Below the pieces are notes generated by a model that was not told the DNA's origin, searched no databases, and saw nothing but the letters and a program-made list of their open reading frames with translations. Positions 10,500 to 25,021 of a stretch of 64,000 nt of DNA are shown here, piece by piece. Position 1 is the stretch's first letter. Each line of letters begins with the position of its first letter. The stretch covers positions 196,541,907 through 196,605,906 of the forward strand of contig OZ023262.1 in assembly GCA_964006375.1 (NCBI GenBank), read 5' to 3'. Both the position numbers and the translations under genes were made by a program. Source of the stretch: Tillus elongatus. Lineage: Eukaryota > Arthropoda > Insecta > Coleoptera > Cleridae.

Positions 10500-12392
10500 C
10501 AAACCTAGCTCCCGTGGAGGTTGCTAATCCCCCATCGGGCGCCTCCCCAGGTGAAGGATAGGGGAACGCGTCTCAGATATGGGTGGTACCGGGGAAATGA
10601 AATGCCTGGCGTGGACCAAAACTAGCATCGCAGCGACTGACCCAGAGTGGGCGGCTGCAAGGAGCGTCTGTGTCCAAAATGGGCAACTGGAAATCACCTC
10701 GCCGACCCGCTCGACAAGCGTGGCGTTTTATATGCCATTTTTCCTTCTATGAAACTATGCTAAGAAATTCAAACAAAAATACCCCAGGTGGGTAGAGCGC
10801 CAGACTCAGAATCCCACCGCAAAGACAAAAATTTGTCAGCCTCATGGATGCTGGGAAAGGCAGAAAATCGACAAAGCAGACAAAACCCAGTCAACGAAAT
10901 ACACGTAAATTTCACATCGCAACATATATCATTAGAAATATGAGAACCGACCACCAGCTAATCGAACTGGAAGAGGAATGAAAAAATATCAAATGATATA
11001 GTAGGTCTATGTGAAACACGACTTTAAGAAAAGAAGGAGGCAACTCTAAAATCTGGATATCCGACATACCAAAACAATTCCGAGATAAAGGGTAGCCATG
11101 GAGGTGTAGCGTTTATGTTAAATCGTAAAATAGAACACCTCGTCAATTGGATTGTGAGACAGAAACGATAGATCCCCTCTATCGTGAAGAGCGTATCCGA
11201 AACCAAATTGAAACCTGAAACTTTGAAGCTGGTACAGGACAGGAGAAAAGAGATAGAGACAGCTTTGAATATAATACTCTAAACACCGTAGTGAAGAGAG
11301 AGATAAGAAAATAGCTCAGAACTAATAAGAACCGTATGAAAGGAAACCAAAAGTTGATAAGGATTAAGAATAAGCATGGAAGCTAGATATTAGATAAAAA
11401 AGAAATAGGTAAATCGAAAGATGTTATAAAAAAATATATGCCAGCGACCATATCAAATCCTGGAGCGCTTTCTACATATATTTTAAATGTCGGCTCGGAA
11501 GATATTCCACACATATACAAATACGCACTAGGAAAAGTGAAAAATGGAAAGTGTCCCGGCAAAGACCGGATCACTTCAGAAATGTTAACAATGGACCGAG
11601 AAACGTTAATAGAAGCTATGAGACTGTTGTTAAACAAATGCTTCATGGAAGGGAAAACACCCGAACCCTCGAAAAACCCCGAAGTTATTCTTCTACTCAA
11701 GAGAGGAGGCAACACAAACATGGAAAACTATAGACCCATAAGCTTGCTATCACACCTATATAAACTCTTTAAGAGAATTATATTAAACCGAATAAGAATA
11801 AAGCTAGACATGTATCAGCCAGAAGAGCAATCTGGGTTACAAGGAGGCTTTAGTACCATCGACCATTTGCAGACAGTTAGGACATTTATAGAAAAGACAA
11901 CAGAGTACAATATTCCTATAAACCTGGCATTTGTTGACTACCATAAAGGTTTTGACAGCATTGAAACTTGGGCCTTCTTAGCAGCAATGGAAGACGTCAA
12001 AACTGATTCTAGATACATTAACGTTGTCAGAGAGATCTACGACAAAGCCACCTTTCATATAAAAACAGAAGACGACCTTAAAACGAATAAATTAAACCTA
12101 GACAAAGGCGTGCGACAAGTAGATATAACCTCTCCCAAATTATTTGCTTTAGCCCTGGAGAACATCTTTAAACAACTGTCTTAGGTAGGCAAAGGTATAA
12201 CCATCGATGGCAAACGTCTAAACCATTTACGGTTCGCTGATGACATATTCCTAATAAATATAGACGTTCAAGAGCTATAATATGCTGGACGACTTAAATG
12301 AAAAGTCTAAGGAAATAGGACTGTCAATGAATCTCAGTCAGACCAAAATCATCAGTAGCAGAGAGTGTGACGTCACAATCGGTAATACCATC

Positions 12393-12469
<77 letters not shown>

Positions 12470-12840
12470 AGTGTTTGGAAAGATAAACTACATCTTTAAG
12501 GATAGGGAAGTACCATTACACTTAAAAAAAGAAACGTATAATAGCTTCATACTATCAGTGCTTACATACGGTCTAGAGACTATGGCAATAACAAAGCAAG
12601 CGTCAGATAAAATAAGGATCGCACAGAGAGCCATGGAAAGAATTGTGTTAGGGACTACATTGAAGGACAAAATACAAAATAGCGAAATTGGCAACAAAGC
12701 TAAAATAATGGACACATCCGGCACTGGTGAGTACAGGCTGAAGAAGAAGAATATACTAACCTATTCACTATGTATATTAAAGTGTCCTAGTTTTGTAAAA
12801 GACAACTGCAGTTCCTGTGAAGAATATAAATAGCAACATT
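10500..12840 (+). pseudogene. RTE-clade LINE, broken, with (TA)n inside the RT
   Basis: A GC-richer 5' region (10,500-10,760) is followed by scraps of an AP endonuclease (KWDIVGLCETRL-like near 11,000, SHGGVAFMLNRKIEHLV near 11,100). The RT opens with GKVKNGKCPGKDRITSEML (11,530) and NYRPISLLSHLYKLFKRIIL (11,730), then has the motif A region FVDYHKGFDSIETW (11,930), GVRQVDITSPKLFALALE (12,110), the catalytic RFADDIFLIN in another frame (12,232) and MNLSQTKI (12,325). After a (TA)n tract the frame resumes with GKINYIFKDREVPLHLKKET and TYGLETMAITKQASDKI. RTE elements use RT plus endonuclease for target-primed insertion. In-frame stops near 12,181 and in the endonuclease make this copy dead. Confidence 0.85.
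12399..12467. repeat. (TA)n tract inside the RTE reverse transcriptase
   Basis: About 34 TA units stand where an RTE RT normally has the stretch between the TKI..S block and the YGKLNYIFK block. It therefore replaces a lost coding segment rather than being added between complete parts. Confidence 0.9.
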
Positions 12841-13039
12841 AATATGGTTTGCGCAAAAGGGAAATTATTCTAGAGCCCCATACCCCAATAATTGGGGAAA
12901 TAAAAGTGTAAGGTATACTGTAATAAAAATACTTAACAAATTGTTCCTGAGAACAAAACAACCAAGCACACCAGTAGTTGAGAACAAAATATAGCAAATC
13001 TATTTTTAAAAATCTGCTTATAAACTAAACGAATATCTT

Positions 13040-14110
13040 AATGCGCCAATGTCCAAGGTGTTGATTCTTCATGATATGGTTCCGCGCATGATACATTAAC
13101 TTGTGAAGTACTACCGTGAGAGGTACCGTCTTGTGTAAAAACGTGAACGGGTAAACACGCACGATCCGTGATAGCTGAAGTCAAAAGCTCATCATCAGTA
13201 ATATCTCCCGATTAAATGGAAATATTCCACCCCACCGTTAAAGCAACTTGGATATTATTAGTTGTTGCTGCCAAAAAGGCATCCTTTTCTATTCCAGGCA
13301 TGGCATATAGAGATACGGTTTCTGCTGAGCATCCAGAAGCCACATTTTCTGTTCACATATATCTCGAGTGGGCCAAAACAGACTTGTAAAGAGACTGCAA
13401 TGTATGTGGACATTGAGATGGTAGTGATAAAATGACAACTCCGTTATATATGGAAGTCGTGGTTTTACAACACATAAATCACGGTTTTTCTTAGAGGATT
13501 GTAAATGCTTTACAAAGTGCTTCATGGAGACTACGAAATAATCTCTACTGATCCACCCTGACCTGGCACAAAAGGACGTATAGTTTTTGCAGGGAAACAA
13601 AACCATGGGGTGGTTTGTGACCAATGTTTTTCTTTGAGAATCACTTTATAACTTTGCACAAAAGGTTGTATTTATTTAAATTTTCTCTGTTAAAACTGGT
13701 GGCTGTAATAAAACTGGTACCCTCTGGAGTTCGAGGTAATAGTGGTGTGTGATATTTGAGGAATTCTGATAACCAGTCAGTTATCTTTTCAGTGTTTTCG
13801 CTTTACAAAGTGCTTCATGGAGACTACTAAATCATCTCTACTGATCCACCCTAACCTGGCACAAAAGAACGTATAGTTTGCAGGGAAACAAAAATATGGG
13901 GTGGCTTGTGACCAATGTTTCTCTTTGAGAATCGCTTTATGACATTGCACAAAAGGTTGTATTTATTTAAATTTTCTCTGTTAAATCTGGTGGCTGTAAT
14001 AAAACTGGTACCCTCCGGAGTTCAAGGTAATAGTGGTGCGTAATATTTGAGCAATTCTGATAACCAGTCAAATAAGGCACTTAGTTATCTTTTCAGTATT
14101 TTCGCATCGT
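13040..14110 (-). pseudogene. pogo/jerky-type DDE transposase relic
   Basis: On the minus strand this gives HKPPHGFVSLQKLY-like and CARSGWISRDYFVVSMKHFV (13,500-13,570), matching the GA.PGS.GW....F..FLKHF block of jerky/pogo DDE transposases. It is followed by SLFWPTRDICEQKMWLLDAQ and KDAFLAATTNNIQVAL (about 13,240), the C-terminal block that normally ends in GI.PFN. The catalytic MDNH.SH block is not readable. Part of the gene (13,509-14,104) is tandemly duplicated. I see no inverted terminal repeats around it. Confidence 0.65.
13509..14104. repeat. Tandem duplication, about 292-bp unit, two copies
   Basis: The segment starting 'ctttacaaagtgcttcatgg' at 13,509 repeats from 13,801, and both copies end near 'tatcttttcagt.ttttcg'. 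Substitutions and a small insertion (near 14,068) separate the copies, so the duplication is not recent. It lies wholly inside the transposase relic and therefore arose after insertion. Confidence 0.85.
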
Positions 14111-14329
14111 AACCTTATTTTGTAACCGCAATTTTGTTAGCAAGTATTTTTACTTGAAAGTCAGAAAAATATTTTCAGATACTTTTCTAAATACTCAGCA
14201 ACTTTTATAACATAAAAATCGCTGTAAATGTAAATACCTGCGTTATATGACAACAGTCTTCTTTTGTCAGTGCTTCAGGCGGAACAATTTCCCCTATATT
14301 TATATTTCCACGAGTTTATTTTAAAAATA

Positions 14330-15480
14330 ACATGCTTAAGGGATGTCAAAAGAATGGCAAATCCATCTGGTTAGATGACCAGAACAAATTTGTTAAATCC
14401 CTGAAACATTTTGTGAATCATGTTTAACCAACCGTCGATAAGAAAGCTTTAATTATTATGGACAATCATGCAACTCATGTGAAACTGCAAATTGTTTAAT
14501 TCGCAAGAAGAAAACACATAATAATTTTGAAGTTGCCTTGAAGCCACCGAATACAACCCCCAGTTTGATATCTTCAAGTCAAGGTATTATTATTATTATC
14601 GTATCATTATCATTATTAATATTATATTTATTTTTAGCCACAAACAAGCAATGAAAAATTCGCTAACAGGCAATCCAGGAAAAGCTGTAACAATATACGA
14701 GGTTGCTGAGTTCGTTAACACTGCTTTTTGTGAGTCATATATAATCAGCAATATCTGCAAGCGCTTTGAAAAAACCGGAATGTACCCATTTAATTCTAAC
14801 ATCTTCACCGACGACGATTTCCAGCTATAATCCAGGATAATACAAATACACACAAAACGACAATATCTTAGACCAGCCATCTACTTCTGCCGATACCAAC
14901 CATCCTTCTACAAGCGCTATTGTAAATGCAAATATTACGAAAGGAGGACGAAAAGAGTTAGAAATAGTTTCTCCGGAAATCTTAAGACCATACCCAGAAG
15001 CACATACACACCAAAAAAAGTAAAGCCTGTAACCGAAAAAAATTAAAATGCTTGATTATAACAGACACACCTGGAAAGGATGAGCTGGTTAAAGCGGAAG
15101 AAGAAAGGGCAAAAATGAGAAGCAGGGCGTCAGGAACAAACAAGTTTGAAAAGCTGGAAAAAAACAATGCCCTAGTGACTCAGATACTGACAATCAAATC
15201 ATTCTCAGCGATGAATCTCCACCTCCACGAGATCTTGAAGAATATTTAACTCAACTATAACAAGAAGAATGTCGTTCTGCAAATCAAGAAGACACAAAAA
15301 ATTGTAAGGAAGATGACAATTCTCTTGCATAGTTTGTGAAGGTAAATATCGTTCACGTAAAGAAGAATTTATTCAGTGTCGTTTGTGTAATAAGTGGGCC
15401 CACGGATCCTGTGGAATAATTGGAAATTAATTGTTTTGCAGGAAGTTCTTTTGAATGTTATTTTCACAACAGAACGTACA
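14330..15480 (+). pseudogene. pogo/jerky-type DDE transposase C-terminal relic
   Basis: Plus-strand blocks: GKSIWLDDQNKFVKSLKHFV (14,360), LIIMDNHATHVKL (14,450, the catalytic MDNH.TH block), then after a gap EVAEFVNTAFCESYIISNIC and KRFEKTGMYPFNSNIFTDDD (14,700-14,820). The last is the classic GI.PFN..IF.D.DF end of the DDE domain. Beyond it lie a charged tail (14,880-15,250) and a W..C/C..C motif (EFIQCRLCNKWAHGSC, about 15,365) like the PHD-type tail of some pogo-like proteins. It lies opposite in strand to the relic at 13.0-14.1 kb. Multiple stops rule out function. Confidence 0.7.
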
Positions 15481-16040
15481 TACCGACCTGTTTTCATATA
15501 TCCTGTACCAGTGTCAACTACGTTTATGGCATAGCTGTCCATAACAAAGGCAACGCCTCATAAGAGGGACATTTTATGAAATAAAGTTGAAATATTTTTT
15601 CGTTAGGACTAGCTTTTTTATGTTAAATTCACAAAGCCTCTACTAGTAATCTAACGAAGAAATTTTAATCTCTTTAATTGAAAAGAATATTTTAAAGGAA
15701 AAAAAGTAGAATCGTCCGTTTCAAGGAACCTCTCCCCTATAGTCTATAAAAGACAACTGTAGAGGATACCAAAGTTACTAAACAATGAAAAATGTTAACA
15801 AAAAAACTAACTAACGGAACATGTATCGACGGATGGCGTCTGCACTAAAATAATAGAGTATGGTATTGTAAATTGGAGGTGTTGTTATCATCTACTATTG
15901 AGCAGCTAGACTACATGTAACAACTAACCCCTGTAAGAATCAACCACTGTTTCCTTTACTCTGGAATAACACCCAAAAACTTTTAAATTAGGTTCATTGA
16001 TATTGCTGTTGCCTTTGCTTGGTGAAACCATTCCATACTA
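15480..16040. other. No feature recognised
   Basis: AT-rich DNA with no long frame and no match to the repeat families named elsewhere in the window. Confidence 0.5.
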
Positions 16041-16044
16041 AGTA

Positions 16045-16172
16045 GAAATGTAGAGACTTCTTCTCTGGTTTCACAAGTATCAATTTCTTCTCTATACCCG
16101 GTTTCGCAGCGAAAGAAGACAGAGAAGAAATTCAACACTTGTGAAGTCAGAGAAGAAGTCTTCACATCTGTA
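16045..16172. repeat. Imperfect inverted repeat, arms about 42 bp
   Basis: The left arm begins AGACTTCTTCTCTGGTTTCA (about 16,050) and continues to TTTCTTCTCT. The right arm, about 16,120-16,166, is its complement (AGAGAAGAAATT ... CAGAGAAGAAGTCT). The loop holds a small GC-richer palindrome, GGTTTCGCAGCGAAA. It would fold into a cruciform or hairpin and may be a foldback MITE. Confidence 0.7.
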
Positions 16173-16214
16173 TTTAGTTTACCATTAGGTTTGGAATAAG
16201 GACTGAAGACCACT

Positions 16215-16803
<589 letters not shown>

Positions 16804-16854
16804 GTTCAGAAATATTTATCTGAGACATACTTGGTTCTCGGGTTGAACCGCGTT

Positions 16855-16912
16855 CAGAATTAATGAAAACTCGACGTTTCGACTCCTGTTTTGGAGCCAT
16901 TTTCAAGAGGCA
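16855..16912 (-). repeat. Penelope-like end fragment with ribozyme-like fold
   Basis: The complement reads GAAAATGGCTCC, AAAACA, GGAGTCGAAACGTCGAG. This is a 6-bp stem directly followed by GAAACGTC, a pattern common at the ends of Penelope-like elements and reminiscent of a hammerhead core. The 5' core is degenerate (CTTGAAAA rather than CTGANGA). The assignment rests on this short motif only. Confidence 0.4.
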
Positions 16913-17330
16913 AAGGAAATATGTAAGGACACTCTAAGGCCTCAATCTGCCTACTCCTTAGAGTAGTTGACAAAGGTGGGTAAAGAAAATATGTAAGGAC
17001 ACTCTAAGGCCTCAATTTGCCTACTCCTTAGAGTGGTGGACAAAGGTAGATAAAGGAAATATGTAAGGACACTCTAAGGCCTCAATCTGCCTACTTCTTA
17101 GAGTGGTGGACAAAGGTGGGTAAAGAAAATATGTAAGGATACTCTAAGGCCTCAATCTGCCTACTTCTTAGAGTGGTGGACAAAGGTGGGTAAAGAAAAT
17201 ATGTAAGGACACTCTAAGGCCTCAATCTGCCTACTCCTTAGAGTGGTGGACAAAGGTGGGTAAAGAAAATATATAAGGACACTCTAAGGCCTCAATCTGC
17301 CTACTCCTTAGAGCGGTGGACAAAGGTGGG
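16911..17330. repeat. Minisatellite, six copies of a 70-bp unit
   Basis: Units begin at 16,911, 16,981, 17,051, 17,121, 17,191 and 17,261, an exact 70-bp period with few substitutions. Each holds an internal 9-bp inverted repeat, ACTCTAAGG ... CCTTAGAGT, with a 16-base loop, so every unit can form a hairpin. A loop phrase, 'agtaggcagattgaggcc', recurs once inverted at about 17,421, outside the array. No reading frame runs through it. Confidence 0.95.
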
Positions 17331-17334
17331 TTGG

Positions 17335-18020
17335 GTTGTTGTAGGTGTCTCTCAGATCTCTCTGAGGCCTAGGGTTGAACACACTGAGACCTCACAGACG
17401 ATCTATAGGGGAGATTTGGGGAGTAGGCAGATTGAGGCCCCGTAATCGAGCTATGATGGTGTTAGGTTTACGAATTTTTCACAAAAAAAATCATAACCAT
17501 ACTTAGATCTTCTTCTGGATGCACAAACCACAAGAAATATTTCTTGCAAACAGCCCCCAAAAACGTTACGGAACCAGGAGTGAATAGGGTGTTGGGCGAA
17601 GAAAAAGATACAAAGGAAATGTGAACGGAAAGTGCGAAAAAAAACAGGTTAGTTAGACCTCTATAGTTGCCTTTATCCCACTTTGCAGCTATACTTTCGT
17701 AGAATTCTGTTTATCCTGCCCAGAACCCCTATAATCACCGCAGGTCCCATAATTTTCTAGCGGGTTGTTCTCAAGAAACTTTTATTGTTTACATTGTCCT
17801 TGTTTGTCCATTGAGAGTGGTTGTAGGCATGCAGAAGGGAAATGGGAAAACCTGCGACAAAGCAGCGAACCAAGATTTTCTATTATTGTTTAAATTGTTA
17901 CCCCATTTCATTTGTTTAAAATATTTTTCCAAAAATGAAATTTAAATTGCCTAATTGCCTTGTTTGTCAGTCTTACATAGGGAGCTACAATATTTCATCA
18001 TTTTCAAAAACTTTGGACAC
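17335..18020. other. No gene recognised
   Basis: Apart from the inverted phrase of the minisatellite loop near 17,421, this interval shows no coding similarity, no terminal repeats and no match to the repeat families in the window. Confidence 0.5.
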
Positions 18021-19000
18021 ATCAACAGTAAATAAGTGTTGAAAAAGATCTGGGTGCAGCAAATGCATTATAATAGAGAATTTTTGTAAAAATGTTTGAA
18101 ATCCAATAACTCAATTTCCTATTAAGCTAGAATCTTCAATCTTGAACCATAGTAACACCTATGTAAACGCAGCGTGGGTACTAAATTAAAGAAAAATAAC
18201 ATAAAGAAGTTCGACTGGGTTGACTAAAACAAAGCCATCCAAGCAGTTAAAAGAAAAATACCTGCCATACTTATGCTTTGGCAGGTACATTCCCTTTATG
18301 AATAATTAATTTTTGTCTAGAAAACTTTTGTGACTTTAATAAAATTTGTAACACAATTTTTTTTAAAGAGACTTGTAGTACTTACATATATCTCTACCAA
18401 ATTATAATTTTCTAGCTCCATGGAAAATATAAACTTTTTCAAATAATCGCTAACTGGGACCCCTAACACCGGTCTCCCAGGTTCATTTAAATTTAAAGAA
18501 TTTGTTTTAAGAGTATACCTTACTAATAGTGTACAATTCTTATAAAAATTCACTACTATAATGCAATTGCTGCGCCTCGAACATTTTTTTGTAATACAGG
18601 CCCCGTACTATTATTTTATTTTAAATTCTGATGAAGGCTGAAACATATTTAAAACTTAATGAACCCACGACATCTGATATGTCACTGAATGTAGAATTAA
18701 GCACTTCAAAAACCTATACTTTGCAAATGAAGACCCTACCTAAAAAGCCTAGACGCAGCAACTGCGCTATGGTAGTGAATTTTCATTTAAATGTTTTTAA
18801 TTGCAAATATTTTTTTTGAAAGTCATTAACTTTAGTTACAGGTATAACTTATATAGTATAAACAATAATGTACCATATTTCATCAAAATAACTGTATTGT
18901 TTGCAACTGTAGGAAAATGTTCCGAAAATCAACTTAAAATCTTCTTTAAAAAACTGGTTTTGTAGCCTTAGGTTAATAGCAAATTAAGTTCACTAAGTGT
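18020..19000. repeat. Scattered family H / End B fragments
   Basis: End B-like motifs occur at about 18,052 (GGGTGCAGCAAATGCATT), about 18,553-18,590 (complement, TTCACTACTATAATGCAATTGCTGCGCC) and about 18,750 (AGACGCAGCAACTGCGCTATGG, followed by TAGTGAATTTTCAT). The last continues into sequence like the 300-bp inner unit at 50.2 kb. The fragments are diverged and lack (TA)n. 18,110-18,540 itself has no recognisable content. Confidence 0.6.
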
Positions 19001-19009
19001 CCACTAGGT

Positions 19010-20030
19010 CCACTTAAAACACAAATTCCGATCAAATGAAAATAGTTAAACTATTGCGAGAGAAGGCCTAAAAAAGGGGTTTACTGTATTTCGTTGCGGC
19101 CATACAAGCACAAATGACGCCGAACGTTCTAGACGCCCAGTTGAGGTCGCTACACCCGAAACAATTGAAAAAATTCACGATATGGTGCTCGCCGATCGAA
19201 TATTGAAAGTTGCGAGAAATTGTGGAAGCCATATCATATGGCTCAGTGGTTTCGATTTTGCATGATCACTTGGTTTTGAGAAATCTATCCGCAAGATGGA
19301 TGCCGCGTTTGCTCACAATCGACCACAAACGCATTCGTGTTACAACTTCGAAGGAGTGTTTGGCGTTGTTCAACCGCAATTGAGACGAGTTTTTGCGCCG
19401 TTTTTTAACCGTGGACGAAACAGCGATTCACCAAAACACACCAGAGACCAAGCAGCCATCAAAAACAGTGGGTTTCTGTATGCGAAACGGCGCCGAAGAA
19501 AGCCAAGGTGGGTTTGACAGCCAATAAAGTCATGGCGACCGTTTTTTGGGCTGCACGCGGTGTAATCCACATTAATTACCTTCAAAAGGAAAGAACAATT
19601 AATGGCGAATATTACTTCAACTTATTGGACCGATTCAATGACGATTTGAAGAAAAAACGACCGCATTTGTCCAAGAAAACAGTTATTTTTCGCCAAGCCA
19701 AAGCAAGGGTGCACACGTGTGTAGTCTCCATGGAGAAATTGCATAAATTGGGCTACGAATTGCTCCCTCATCCGACCTATTCTCCGGATTTAGCCCCGAG
19801 TGACTATTTCTTGTTTCTAAACGTAAAGAAATGGCTCGGCGGTAAGAGATTTGACTCCAATGAAGAAATTATCTGACAAACAAATACCTATTTTGAGAAC
19901 CTCGACAAATCTTATTTTTTGGAAAGGATACAAAAATTGGAGAAACGTTGGATGAAGTGAATAGAGCTGAAAGGAGACCATGTTGAAAAATAAAATGATT
20001 TTTTGTCAAAAAACCTGTGGTTCATTCAAA
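19010..20030 (+). pseudogene. mariner (DD34D) transposase relic
   Basis: Allowing for frameshifts, the plus strand reads as a typical mariner transposase: GSVVSILHDHLVLRNLSARW (about 19,240), LTIDHKRIRVTTSKECLALF, FLTVDETAIHQNTPETKQPS (19,400-19,460, first catalytic D), LTANKVMATVFWAARGVIH (19,510), DRFNDDLKKKRPHLSKKTVI, and LLPHPTYSPDLAPSDYFLFL (19,760-19,815, third catalytic D in APSDY). The second catalytic site, normally QDNAR.H, reads RQAKARVHTC, so that aspartate is gone. An early frameshift, a stop near 19,384 and one at 19,874 also disable it. No clear inverted ends were found. Confidence 0.9.
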
Positions 20031-20039
20031 AAGTCACGG

Positions 20040-20150
20040 ACGAATTTGGGTTCCAGGTGTCCTTGTTTGCGCTCATTTGAAGATTTTTTTTTCAAAATTC
20101 AAAAGTCGCGATCTCTTCATTAGGGAATTTTTCAAAAAAATTCGCTAAAA
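20040..20150 (-). repeat. Family H End A/M1 fragment
   Basis: Reads, on the minus strand, as the End A hairpin (TTAGCGAATTTTT ... AAATTCCCTAATG) followed by M1 (GCGATCTC-type, TTTTGAATTTTGAAAAAAAA, CTTCAAATGAGCGC). It stops before the (TA)n position. Confidence 0.7.
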
Positions 20151-20418
20151 AATAAGGTTGTTGATCGATTTTCGAGAACGAAAATTGATATTATCATGCA
20201 AAAGCATATAAATGTCAAGAAGTGTTTTTTATTTTCTTCTCTTCTAGCTTTAGCAATAACATTACAAAAATTAAAAGAGGAAATCGAAAATTCAGTCTTT
20301 GTTTTTAATTTCTCGAAAGACAACTTAGAAACTCAATAAAAATCATAATAGTGACCGTTCATTTTCCCAACTTTTTGTTTTTCTGGGATCCTAATGATAG
20401 AAATCCTTATCGTGGAAA

Positions 20419-21845
<1,427 letters not shown>

Positions 21846-22195
21846 AGAGCCTCGGTGGTTCAGAGGTAAGAACGTGTGCCTCTGAATTGAAGGGTACTGG
21901 GTTCGATTCCAGGGTTCTCCTTTCACTTTTTTAATACAAACTGTAACATTAACACCAACCGAGGTTCTGGCATTGTATTTGAGGAAGTTGAATATCTACA
22001 CGTTCCGCCATTCCGAGGGGCGTAAAGCCGTCGGTCCCGTGTACATGTGACGTTGGGCACCTTAAATATCCCTACCCTTCTTACAGAAAGGCAGGGGTTC
22101 GGCACAATTTCCAGGATAGTGAGGCGAAACTGCTCCCTGGCGTCGGTGATTGGCCATGGTCGCGGAAATAGACCTGCGATGAAGAAACAAAACAC
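21846..22195 (+). mobile_element. tRNA-derived SINE, near full-length
   Basis: A tRNA-like head starts GAGCCTCGGTGGTTCAGAGG (A-box region) and has a perfect RNA polymerase III B box, GGGTTCGATTCC, at about 21,899-21,910. A roughly 270-bp unrelated body follows, with blocks 'caccaaccgaggttctggc', 'gtcggtcccgtgtacatg', 'gcaggggttcggcacaattt' and 'ccaggatagtgaggcgaaac', ending in an A-rich CAAAACACACAC tail. Copies at 5.1 kb and 28.8 kb share the body. It would be transcribed by Pol III and mobilised in trans by a LINE; which LINE is not shown. Confidence 0.88.
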
Positions 22196-22300
22196 ACACA
22201 TACTTTAAATGGGCAATAAAAATAAGTACTTTATAAGAAAGAGGAAAACTCATAATAGTTAAAATTCTCATGCTCAACAACTAAAAGTGTAATACCATAG

Positions 22301-22304
<4 letters not shown>

Positions 22305-22390
<86 letters not shown>

Positions 22391-22413
22391 GTGTGTGTGT
22401 GTGTGTGTGTGTG
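22305..22413. repeat. Compound (TA)n(GT)n microsatellite
   Basis: About 41 TA units are followed by about 13 GT units, then a TATG-rich edge. Flanks do not match family H. Confidence 0.97.
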
Positions 22414-22419
22414 TTTGTA

Positions 22420-23460
22420 TGTATATTATATATACACGGCGTATTTAAATGAAGGGGCACAAATGATACCAGAGATTCCTTTGATAAAAATAAGTTGATT
22501 TAATCTAACCTAACAATATATACATATGCAATGTAATGTGACGTTTTTTAATTCACTCATTGTATTATAATTTGTTATATAATAGGTAGTAAATGTTGGT
22601 GTGTAAGCTAATTTAAATAATTATGCCGATAAGTATTCAAACTGATGTTTATCCAGTTTGATCACCTTTAAAACAAGAAACATTCTCACAAATCTGGCAA
22701 CTCCGCTGTTTGGTATGGTCTGGTTGAGCACTAACGTTATGACACGACCTACCAGCAATGAGTCAATCAAACTGTTCATGACATATCCTGCTCGCATCCT
22801 CGATTCCAAATATCGTGCGCTACTCAACTAGTCGATAGAAAAATAGATCGCTGGTGTTTTTTACCTGACAGCCGGAAAGTAGGCCAAGCAGTTTACCATT
22901 TAACACAGATTTAGTGATTGTGTTGTAATGATTCTGTTTGGGTTATCGTTAAGTTGAAAACGTATTGTTTATCTACGATCAATAATAATAAGCACCTAGT
23001 CGAACAAATTGAAGGCATCTAGATGCAAATTTTACCCTGAACTTAGAATACTTAAATTTCATAAAAGCTACTTTCACATAGAGGTGGTTCAGAAATAATG
23101 GTACACACTAGATCACCAGATTCTTGACATAAAAAAGTCACGATTTGCATCGAACTTACAAAGAAATTATTTTCTAGCGCTATGAAAAGCTCATCAGCAC
23201 TACTTTTCAAGTCAATACGCGCCAATGTTTTTCTAGATATTAAGAAAAATCGAAACTATATTTTGTACTTTAACACCTTGTATCTCTTTTAATTTTGACT
23301 TTTGGGCCGAAGTGATTTTGTTGTCATAGCATTTTGATACCCAGAACCTACTGCTGGGCAATGTGACTATTGGTTTTAGACCAACATGTATATACGGAAT
23401 GTGCCCCGAATTCCCTTTCAAAGTAGTTCCCAACTACAATCACTTTAAAGAACACCTGCT
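22420..23460. other. No feature recognised
   Basis: About 1 kb of unique-looking DNA. A 68-codon minus frame at 22,621-22,827 has no family resemblance that I can see. Confidence 0.45.
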
Positions 23461-23470
23461 AATGATTAGG

Positions 23471-24283
<813 letters not shown>

Positions 24284-24737
24284 TTTAAAATTGAAGTTAA
24301 AATTGTATAATTTTAGATAAATAATTGGTGGAGTCTCTTTCTGGTGTTGTTTTGGTTACTCAATTAGTTAAAAACAATTATAGTGGCCAATTAGGAATAT
24401 CAAAAATTTAATTAAAGGGGATACTTACTTTTTCTAGGTTGATTTTGACCAAAAAAGTCGAATTTTTCAGAGTTTTAGTGGAAAATTCTGATACTTTAGG
24501 TAGATAGCGATATCTGTTCGATATCTCGGTATTGAATATTTTGTTTATATTGCCGATGAACTTAGCAAAACATTGGCAAGGAAGCTTATCACAATAACAA
24601 CCAAGAGCAAAACACAACAATGGTTTTTCTAAATCGTTTAAAACATGAACAGTGAAGAAAATGTTAGTTGTGAATGTTGACAATAAATCAGTTACTATTA
24701 ACTGAACTTCAAACTGTGTCTTATACCTAAATTTTTT

Positions 24738-24741
<4 letters not shown>

Positions 24742-24826
<85 letters not shown>

Positions 24827-25021
24827 AATGATGTAACACTCGACCCATGTTCCCTATTTAAAATATAAGGGTTGTTATCGCCACCCTTAAGGGGTTGATG
24901 TGACAAAGTTGAGTTTTATGTCAAACCATGTCCCCCTCAATATTAAAATTGACGTGTTTCGGCGTTTCTTAAAAAAAAAATTCTCTCGACGCAAATCGGT
25001 CTGTTTCGTTTTCAGTGCGCC

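Noticed and set aside
16911..17330. Regular spacing suggesting a CRISPR array
   Set aside because: Units are contiguous 70-bp copies with no variable spacers, and the context is eukaryotic. It is a minisatellite.
21846..21920. Genuine tRNA gene at the SINE head
   Set aside because: The B box is good, but the acceptor and anticodon stems do not close and the sequence continues into the SINE body shared by the other copies.
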